A DNA stretch of 64,000 bases, from NCBI GenBank assembly GCA_902494715.1, contig CABUUJ010000002.1, positions 34,027-98,026 on the forward strand, read 5' to 3'. This document shows positions 58,453 through 64,000 of the stretch, in pieces; position 1 is the first letter of the stretch; every line of letters starts with the position of its first letter. This DNA comes from an uncultured Collinsella sp. GTDB lineage: Bacteria; Actinomycetota; Coriobacteriia; Coriobacteriales; Coriobacteriaceae. The translations under genes were made by a program, and so were the position numbers. A model generated the notes under the pieces. The model worked only from the letters and a program-made list of their open reading frames with translations, was not told the DNA's origin and ran no database searches.

Positions 58453-58788
58453 ATGTGTGATTGCATCTTCTGCAAAATTGCCAACCACGAGATCCCCTCG
58501 ACCGTTGTCTATGAGGACGATCAGGTCATCGCGTTCGACGACCTCAATCCCCAGGCGCCGGTCCACACGCTCGTGATCCCCAAGAAGCACTACAGCGACA
58601 TCGCCGACAACGTGCCTGCCGAGACCATGGGCGCCATGGCTCACGCCATCCAGGAGGTCGCTAAGACCAAGGGCCTGGAGGACGGCTTCCGCGTCATCTC
58701 CAACAAGGGCGTCAACGCCGGCCAGACCGTCATGCACTTCCACATGCACGTCCTCGGCGGCAAAAACCTGGGCGAGAATCTCATCTGA
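58453..58788 (+). CDS. HIT-family nucleotide hydrolase (Hint-like)
   Basis: A 111-residue HIT protein. It opens CDCIFCKIANHEIPSTVVYEDDQVIAFDDLNPQAPVH, has the substrate loop TLVIPKKHY, and ends in the catalytic triad HFHMHVLGGKNLG (His-x-His-x-His). Two Cys pairs at the N-terminus (CDCIFC) may bind zinc as in some Hint proteins. Such enzymes hydrolyse adenosine phosphoramidates in the cytoplasm. RBS AAAGGA before ATG 58453. Same direction as xseAB. Confidence 0.93.
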   Translation: MCDCIFCKIANHEIPSTVVYEDDQVIAFDDLNPQAPVHTLVIPKKHYSDIADNVPAETMGAMAHAIQEVAKTKGLEDGFRVISNKGVNAGQTVMHFHMHVLGGKNLGENLI

Positions 58789-58829
58789 GGACGCGTAGTC
58801 CGTCGACTTGGCTGCCTTTGGAGTAATCT

Positions 58830-59720
58830 ATGCAGCTTTCTCAACTCGAATACCTTCAAGCGGTAGCGAACTATGGCGGCGTGCGCAAAGCAGCTCGCGC
58901 CGTTCATGTGAGTCCGCAGGCCGTTTCGTCGGCAATCAAAAAGTTGGAATCTGAGTATCAGATCGTTTTGCTCAACCGATCGGCGGGGGAGGCTGTTTTG
59001 TCTCCGGCGGGCAGAGAATTTGCGCGTCGTGCACGCGTGATCCTGGCACAAGTCGACGATCTCAAAAAGTACGCTCAATCGAGGGACGACGGCGTCTCGC
59101 CCGACGGCCACTTTCGTCTTTACGCCCCTTGTCTTCATGGGCGGGGGCGCCTTTTTCTCGAAAACTGGTATGACTCGTTTGAAAGCTCGCACCCTCAGAT
59201 TCACCTTGATGTGTGGCATCAGCCAACGGCTACATGCTTTGAATCACTTGTGCTTGGCATTTCGGATGCGGCCATTTCATTTGAGGAACCAAGGGACAGT
59301 GTCCTTTCTTCGAAATACTTGGGTGAAAAGGAGCTCAAGGTTCTTTCGTGCCCAGCTGGTCATCAATCTGTTGACGCTATGACCATCCGTGAGTTACTGG
59401 GCGGCAGGCTCGCTGTTCCAATTAATTTGTCACCCTGTCTCAATGCAATCAATCAATGTCCCGAAGCTCAGCTGGTTAATTTCCGCTTTCGCGATGTCGA
59501 ATACGGAAACAGGGCGCAGGCTGAGTTTCTTCAAGCCGGGGGATTGATATTGAGTTTTTCTGGCTCTTCTCTCGCATCAGATGGATTGGAAGTGAGCGAG
59601 TGCTCCATTGAAGGCTCGCATGACGTGGTCTTGCCCATCTATTTTTGCTATCGACAAAATGCCTGGACCGATCGACACCAGACGGTATTTCTTCACCTAT
59701 TGCGTCATCTTGCTTCCTGA
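58830..59720 (+). CDS. LysR-family transcriptional regulator
   Basis: A 296-residue LysR protein. The N-terminal HTH is MQLSQLEYLQAVANYGGVRKAARAVHVSPQAVSSAIKKLESEYQIVLLNRS; the effector domain follows from about residue 90. The second half is lower in GC than neighbouring genes. It precedes an MFS transporter by 119 bases in the same direction and may regulate it, although LysR targets are more often divergent. The effector is unknown. Confidence 0.9.
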   Translation: MQLSQLEYLQAVANYGGVRKAARAVHVSPQAVSSAIKKLESEYQIVLLNRSAGEAVLSPAGREFARRARVILAQVDDLKKYAQSRDDGVSPDGHFRLYAPCLHGRGRLFLENWYDSFESSHPQIHLDVWHQPTATCFESLVLGISDAAISFEEPRDSVLSSKYLGEKELKVLSCPAGHQSVDAMTIRELLGGRLAVPINLSPCLNAINQCPEAQLVNFRFRDVEYGNRAQAEFLQAGGLILSFSGSSLASDGLEVSECSIEGSHDVVLPIYFCYRQNAWTDRHQTVFLHLLRHLAS

Positions 59721-59839
59721 GGCCATTTGGCCTCGTGTCGTCAAGTGATTATTGACGCCTTGCAACGCATAGCTGACAGCTTTGCCCCCATGCTTTTCCA
59801 AGATTCCGATTTACATTGCTGACTCTTGGAGGGCGGAGC

Positions 59840-61000
59840 ATGAAAAACCGTACGGTTTTGCTTTATATGACGTTTGTTTTTCTGTCGAACTTCAGCACCA
59901 TTTTGTATTTTCTGACGGTTTACCTTGAATTCGTCGGATTCTCGATGGTGGCGATTTCTAGCATGATGATTGCATATCAAGTGAGCAAGTTCATTCTTGA
60001 GGTTCCTACTGGTTATATTGCTGACAGGTTTGGACGAAAGACAAGCGGCCTCGTTGGCATTGTGGGAATGCTTGGGTACTACGCCGCCCTGCTCTTCGTC
60101 CGATCTCCTCTGCTTTTAATCGGTGCGTTTGCTCTCAAGGGTTTTGCCGTTGCATGTGTGAGCGGATCCATCGAAGCGATTTACATTGATAGCGTCTCTC
60201 AGGACCAACTCGTGAGACTTAATATCGTTGAGCGATTTGTCTTCTATGCGTCTTATGCCCTCTCCGCTTGTGTGGGCGGTTTCATATCGTCCGCTGGCGC
60301 GTATCTCGTTGGGCTTCCGGTCGATATCATCACAATGGTGCTGACATTGGTTGTCGTTGTCTGTATTCCTGAGGTGAGAAGAGAGGACACCGCGGTGTCA
60401 CCTGAGCATGGAATTAGCCCGAAGATGATCGGTGCCGCTATTGCGGGTAATGGCATTCTTCGGTCAGCGTTCATCATGGACTGTTCTCAGGCATTTGCCT
60501 TCGTCGCTCTGGAAGACTTTTTCTCACTGTTGCTTGCCGGCCGCGGAATGAATGCCGTCGCTTCGGGCGTGACCATTGCGGTCCAGCTCCTTGCCTCCGC
60601 CTCCATAGGGTTTATTGTGCCCAGCGTGATTGCTCGTGTCGACAAGGGCCGTTTTGCGCGTATTTGCGGCATCATTCGCTTAGTATTGACAGCTGTGTTT
60701 TTGATTTCCCTTACTCCGGCTAATTTGCTGCCCGTGTTCTATGTGTTGCAGACGGTCGCTTACTCGTTATTTGCTCCAATTAAATACTCAATTCTTCAAA
60801 ATGCTGCCGATTCTTCGATGCGCTGTTCATTGATTTCGGTTCAAAGCCAGATGGTGGCGGTGGGTGCTGTTCTTTTCTATCTGCTCAACGCTGTGTTGAG
60901 TAGCGTTGCGGGCATTCGAGTCGTATTGCTTGTTGCGCTCGGGATTTCTTCCCTGGTGTATATCCCCGCGCTCTTTCGTCTTACAAGTCAAAGGTCATGA
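59840..61000 (+). CDS. MFS transporter next to LysR regulator
   Basis: A 386-residue major facilitator with 12 hydrophobic segments. The loop between helices 2 and 3 reads GYIADRFGRKTSGLVG, the standard MFS motif. It resembles drug- or metabolite-efflux permeases, without a specific family. AT-richer than most of the window. RBS GGAGGGCGGAG before ATG 59840. Confidence 0.87.
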   Translation: MKNRTVLLYMTFVFLSNFSTILYFLTVYLEFVGFSMVAISSMMIAYQVSKFILEVPTGYIADRFGRKTSGLVGIVGMLGYYAALLFVRSPLLLIGAFALKGFAVACVSGSIEAIYIDSVSQDQLVRLNIVERFVFYASYALSACVGGFISSAGAYLVGLPVDIITMVLTLVVVVCIPEVRREDTAVSPEHGISPKMIGAAIAGNGILRSAFIMDCSQAFAFVALEDFFSLLLAGRGMNAVASGVTIAVQLLASASIGFIVPSVIARVDKGRFARICGIIRLVLTAVFLISLTPANLLPVFYVLQTVAYSLFAPIKYSILQNAADSSMRCSLISVQSQMVAVGAVLFYLLNAVLSSVAGIRVVLLVALGISSLVYIPALFRLTSQRS

Positions 61001-61042
61001 GTATTTAGGCACCGATAACTTATATATCAACGATATCAACGC

Positions 61043-61078
61043 AATAAACCCGAGCGCGAGGGCGTTTGGGTTTATTAT
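61043..61078 (+). terminator. Terminator after MFS gene
   Basis: AATAAACCC (61043-61051) pairs with GGGTTTATT (61068-61076) around a GC-rich inner loop; T/A-rich flanks. Confidence 0.7.
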
Positions 61079-61129
61079 TGAAGCGTATGTAACCTGGCGG
61101 CGCCACACCGCCTGTTAGTAGGGAGACAC

Positions 61130-62308
61130 ATGAACGTTCTGGTCGTCAACGCAGGATCTTCGACCCTTAAGTATCAGGTCATCGATACCAAATCCCACAA
61201 GGTGTCCGCAAAGGGCTCCTGCGAGCGCGTTTGCTTTACCGGCGGTACCTTCACCCATGCTGCCAACGGCTCCAAGAAGGTGACCGAGAACATCGAGTTC
61301 CCCGACCACAAGGTCGCCATCGAGGTCGTCCTGAAGGACCTCGAGGCCAATGGCGTCAAGATCGAAGGCATTGGTCACCGCATCGTTCAGGGCGGTTGGT
61401 ACTTTGGCGATTCCTCCCTCGTCGACGAGGACGTCCTCGCCAAGATTCGCGAGGTCGCCCCGCTGGCGCCGCTGCACAACAACCCCGAGGCCAACGTTAT
61501 CGAGTTCTGCCTGGAGCAGTATCCCGATCTGCCCAACGTTACGGTCTACGACACCGCTTTCCACTTCAACATGCCCGAGGTCGCCAAGACCTACGCCCTT
61601 CCCAAGGATGTTTGCGACAAGCTGCATATCCGTAAGTACGGCGCCCACGGCACCAGCTATCGTTACATCTCCAAGAAGGTCGCCGAGATGACCAACGGCG
61701 AGGCCCGCAAGGTTGTCGTGTGCCACATCGGCTCCGGTGCCTCCCTGTGCGCCATCGAGGACGGCAAGTGCATGGATACCACTATGGGCCTCACCCCGCT
61801 CGACGGCGTCATGATGGGCACCCGCTGCGGCTCCATCGACCCGGCTACCGTGTGCTACCTGCAGCGCGAGGGTGGCTACACCTTCGACGAGGTCGACGAG
61901 ATGATGAACAAGAAGTCCGGCCTTTTGGCTGTGACCGGTGGCAAGACCAACGACTGCCGCAACGTCGAGGAGCTCGCCGCCGCTGGCGACCCCGAGGCTC
62001 AGCTCGCCTTCGACATGTTCGTCTACAAGATTGCCGCCAAGGCTGCCGAGATGGCCACTTCCATGTGCGGCATGGACACGCTGGTCTTCACCGCCGGCAT
62101 CGGTGAGCACGCTCCGGCCGTTCGCGCCGGCGTTGCCGACCGTCTGGCCTTTATGGGCGTCAAGATGGACCATGCCCGTAACGCCCTGCGTGGCGATGGC
62201 GCTTGGTGCCTGTCTGCCAAGGATTCCAAGGTCAAGATCTTCGTCATCCCCACGGACGAGGAGTTCATGATCGCTTCTGACGTCGAGCGCATCGTCAACG
62301 GCAAGTAA
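61130..62308 (+). CDS. ackA: Acetate kinase, first of two tandem paralogs (diverged)
   Basis: A 392-residue ASKHA-fold kinase of the acetate kinase family: MNVLVVNAGSSTLKYQ, IGHRIVQGGWYFGDSSLV, APLAPLHNNPEA, YDTAFHFNMP, YGAHGTSYRYI, GLTPLDGVMMGTRCGSIDP and VFTAGIGEHAP. Most enzymes of this family have HGTSH, but residue 177 here is Tyr (HGTSY), and the stretch after ACK signature 2 reads GGKTNDCRNVEE instead of the usual SSD(F/M)RD type. It may be a slow acetate kinase, or use another acyl phosphate. A paralog follows 163 bases on. RBS TAGGGAG. Confidence 0.9.
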   Translation: MNVLVVNAGSSTLKYQVIDTKSHKVSAKGSCERVCFTGGTFTHAANGSKKVTENIEFPDHKVAIEVVLKDLEANGVKIEGIGHRIVQGGWYFGDSSLVDEDVLAKIREVAPLAPLHNNPEANVIEFCLEQYPDLPNVTVYDTAFHFNMPEVAKTYALPKDVCDKLHIRKYGAHGTSYRYISKKVAEMTNGEARKVVVCHIGSGASLCAIEDGKCMDTTMGLTPLDGVMMGTRCGSIDPATVCYLQREGGYTFDEVDEMMNKKSGLLAVTGGKTNDCRNVEELAAAGDPEAQLAFDMFVYKIAAKAAEMATSMCGMDTLVFTAGIGEHAPAVRAGVADRLAFMGVKMDHARNALRGDGAWCLSAKDSKVKIFVIPTDEEFMIASDVERIVNGK

Positions 62309-62319
62309 TTGCAAGAGGG

Positions 62320-62357
62320 GAGGGGCTGGACGACCAAGCGCCGTTCAGCCCCTCTTT
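62320..62357 (+). terminator. Terminator between the two acetate kinase genes
   Basis: A 13-bp stem (62320-62332 with 62342-62354, wobble pairs) followed by TTTC. Confidence 0.75.
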
Positions 62358-62471
62358 CGCGCTCGTTGGGCGATATGATGATAGCTATTTATCATGATAT
62401 GATAACTTCTTATTAAAATGCGGCCGCCTTAAGGGGTCTGCGTCGACCGTATTGCACTTCAAAGGAGTCTC
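62358..62471 (+). promoter_or_regulatory. AT-rich promoter region of second acetate kinase
   Basis: An AT-rich patch (62370-62416) with repeated ATGATA/TATCAT elements, including a dyad ATGATA..TATCAT, precedes the gene after the terminator. It indicates its own, possibly regulated, promoter. Confidence 0.4.
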
Positions 62472-63650
62472 ATGAACGTACTTGTTGTCAACGCCGGCAG
62501 CTCAAGCCTTAAATATCAGCTCTTGGATACCGATACCCGCGAGGTTTTCGCCAAGGGCAATTGCGAGCGTATCGGATCGGACATGGGCATCTTTGGCCAC
62601 TCCGAGAACGGTGGCGCCAAGCAGACCGAGGAGGTTCCTTTCCCCGATCACCGCTCTGCTATCGCTCGCGTGCTCGAGGAGCTCGAGAAGACCGACTTTA
62701 CGATTGATGGCATTGGACATCGTATCGTTCAGGGCGGCTGGCACTTCGATGATTCCGCAGTTGTCGACGACGAGGTCATGGCCAAGATTCTCGAGGTAGC
62801 CCCCTTGGCTCCTCTGCACAACTACGGCGAGGCCGCGGCGATTGAGTATTGTCGTGAGAAGTATCCGGAGCTGCCCAACGTCGCCGTCTTCGACACCTCG
62901 TTCCACATGACCATGCCCGAGGTCGCCTACACCTACGCCCTGCCCAAGGACGTGTGCGACAAGTACCACGTGCGCAAGTACGGCGCCCACGGTACGAGCC
63001 ACCGCTACGAGTGGATGATGGCCAAGGAAATCCTGGGCTCGTGTTGCCACCGTCTGCTTTCGTGCCATCTGGGCAACGGTGCTTCGCTTGCCGCCATCGA
63101 GGACGGTGTGTGCCGCGATACCACGATGGGCCTCACGCCGCTCGACGGCCTGATGATGGGCACCCGTTGTGGCTCCATTGACCCGGCCACCGTGTGCTAC
63201 CTCCAGCGCGAGGGCGGTTACAGCTACCAGGAAGTCGACGACATGATGAACAAGCAGTCTGGTCTGCTCGCCATCTCGGGCATCTCCAACGACGCCCGCG
63301 ACATCCGCACGCGCGCTTCCGAGGGTGATGAGCGCTGCCTGCTCGCTTTCGATATGTTTGCCTATAAGGCCATGCAGCAGGCCGGCTCCATGATCGCTTC
63401 TATGGCGGGCGTCGATACCATTACCTTTACCGCCGGCATCGGCGAGAACGACTGGTCGATCCGCAAGGCCTTCTGCGACTGCTTTGAGTGGCTGGGCGTG
63501 CGCATCGACAATAACAAGAACCGTGAGGCCGTGGGCAACGGCCCGCAGGTCATCAGTGCCGCCGGTTCCGCCGTCACGGTCATGGTCATCCCCACCGACG
63601 AGGAATACATGATCGCCCACGACGTCGAACGCTTGACCAAGAACAACTAG
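62472..63650 (+). CDS. ackA: Acetate kinase, second tandem paralog
   Basis: A 392-residue acetate kinase, the canonical member of the pair: MNVLVVNAGSSSLKYQ, GHRIVQGGWHFDDSAVVDDEV, FDTSFHMTMP, YGAHGTSHRYEW (His177 kept), MGLTPLDGLMMGTRCGSIDP, SGISNDARDIRT, FTAGIGENDWSIRK and VIPTDEEYMIAHD. Makes ATP from acetyl phosphate in fermentation. RBS AAAGGAG before ATG 62472. It has a GHRIVQGG (Gln) where textbook enzymes have His (GHRVVHGG), shared with the first copy. No pta gene is in the window. Confidence 0.93.
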   Translation: MNVLVVNAGSSSLKYQLLDTDTREVFAKGNCERIGSDMGIFGHSENGGAKQTEEVPFPDHRSAIARVLEELEKTDFTIDGIGHRIVQGGWHFDDSAVVDDEVMAKILEVAPLAPLHNYGEAAAIEYCREKYPELPNVAVFDTSFHMTMPEVAYTYALPKDVCDKYHVRKYGAHGTSHRYEWMMAKEILGSCCHRLLSCHLGNGASLAAIEDGVCRDTTMGLTPLDGLMMGTRCGSIDPATVCYLQREGGYSYQEVDDMMNKQSGLLAISGISNDARDIRTRASEGDERCLLAFDMFAYKAMQQAGSMIASMAGVDTITFTAGIGENDWSIRKAFCDCFEWLGVRIDNNKNREAVGNGPQVISAAGSAVTVMVIPTDEEYMIAHDVERLTKNN

Positions 63651-63672
63651 CGCGCGCATTTGCAAGTAAGCG

Positions 63673-63708
63673 AAAGGCCTTCAGAGCAACAGCTCCGGAG
63701 GCCTTTTG
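63673..63708 (+). terminator. Terminator after second acetate kinase
   Basis: A 15-bp stem with one mismatch (63673-63687 with 63692-63706) and a short loop, ending in TTTT. Confidence 0.85.
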
Positions 63709-63784
63709 CTAGCAGGCGGAAATTCCAGTCCCAAAGTGATCGTCACCAGCAACGCCTGCGCTCCCAACAACGGCACCCAACCAT

Positions 63785-64000
63785 TCAGATCCTCAGCTCC
63801 AGCTCGTAGCCAAGCCGCCGTCTACCCCAGATACCCTGATTGCTACGTAGCAGCAGGGGCCCTACAGGGTAAAGCTCTGAAAACATTCCGCACTGATATC
63901 TTCTGAATTGATGACGCCAATCGCGCACCCATATACCATTGGCGTCGACACCATAAGATGCGGACCGCGCGGTGACCCCACATTCCGCTGGCGCCCACAG
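63785..64000 (-). CDS. Open frame entering from the right edge, possible 3' end of a gene
   Basis: The minus strand is open from the window edge for 71 codons, then stops (63787-63785). The translation (for example SASYGVDANGIWVRDWRHQF) looks protein-like but I recognise no family. Past the stop, another frame continues with a protein-like GAVVGSAGVAGDDHFGTG run, which could mean a frameshifted or decayed gene. It may equally be chance. The rest, 63709-63784, shows nothing. Confidence 0.25.
   Translation of the reverse strand: MWAPAECGVTARSASYGVDANGIWVRDWRHQFRRYQCGMFSELYPVGPLLLRSNQGIWGRRRLGYELELRI

Noticed and set aside
61115..62314. Minus-strand frame of 399 codons opposite the first acetate kinase
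   Set aside because: Antisense shadow; the same happens over the second copy (62502-63665).
63706..63906. 66-codon plus frame after the second acetate kinase
   Set aside because: Begins inside the terminator, has no RBS and no recognisable features.

Overview
The window looks like chromosomal DNA from a GC-rich, anaerobic gut actinobacterium of the class Coriobacteriia, most probably Collinsella or a close relative. This is inferred from the overall protein character, the GC-rich codon use, fermentative genes (L-lactate dehydrogenase, two acetate kinases), an aspartate-bridge peptidoglycan gene pair and ECF transport. No rRNA or tRNA gene and no CRISPR array was seen. Gene starts were chosen from ribosome binding sites (RBS), so several differ from the longest open frame.

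Layout. 1-1.3 kb: 3' part of pgi. 1.4-4.3 kb (minus): a VirD4/TraG-like ATPase with a -1 frameshift, a ClpP-like protease and an unknown protein, resembling a remnant or minimal conjugation cassette. 4.75-6.3 kb: two HAD phosphatases. 6.4-13.25 kb: a GntR regulator and a five-gene operon (YfcC-type permease, YtcJ-like amidohydrolase, FrlC-like epimerase, FrlB-like SIS deglycase, FrlD-like kinase) that reads as a catabolic system for Amadori products (fructosamines). 13.3-13.5 kb: an element with perfect 30-bp terminal inverted repeats. 13.5-16.3 kb: TatD, TcdA and an SdpR/SdpI pair. 16.4-25.2 kb: EttA, two large hypothetical proteins, NadE, an aminotransferase and Ldh. 25.3-28.4 kb: a DUF2974 hydrolase flanked by 31-bp repeats, a nucleoid-associated protein and a Phd/RelE toxin-antitoxin pair. 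28.6-34.3 kb: a lysine-riboswitch-controlled operon lysA::dapA (in-frame fusion)-dapB-dapH, divergent from an M20D deacetylase that could supply the missing deacetylation step. 34.4-41.4 kb: a minus-strand operon of Old Yellow Enzyme-type ene reductase, two-subunit aconitase X, M20 peptidase and MFS transporter; its substrate is not known to me. 41.6-44 kb: FxLYD protein, a HTH-like protein and a membrane Ser/Thr kinase. 44-47.6 kb: a secreted cell-wall hydrolase, an ATP-grasp D-aspartate-ligase-like enzyme and an Asp/Glu racemase. 47.7-51.4 kb: an ECF transporter (EcfS, fused EcfA-EcfA, EcfT) behind a leader peptide with three consecutive Trp codons and an attenuator, so a tryptophan importer. 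51.4-58.8 kb: C69 dipeptidase, a 30-residue membrane protein, a lipid kinase, RNase D, a zinc peptidase, XseA/XseB and a HIT protein. 58.8-63.7 kb: LysR-MFS pair and two tandem, diverged acetate kinases. The right edge holds a short open frame entering from outside.

The most interesting items are the Amadori-type operon, the aconitase X/ene-reductase operon, the lysA::dapA fusion under a lysine riboswitch, and the Trp-leader-controlled ECF operon with a possible long-range leader pairing and two repeat elements inside it.
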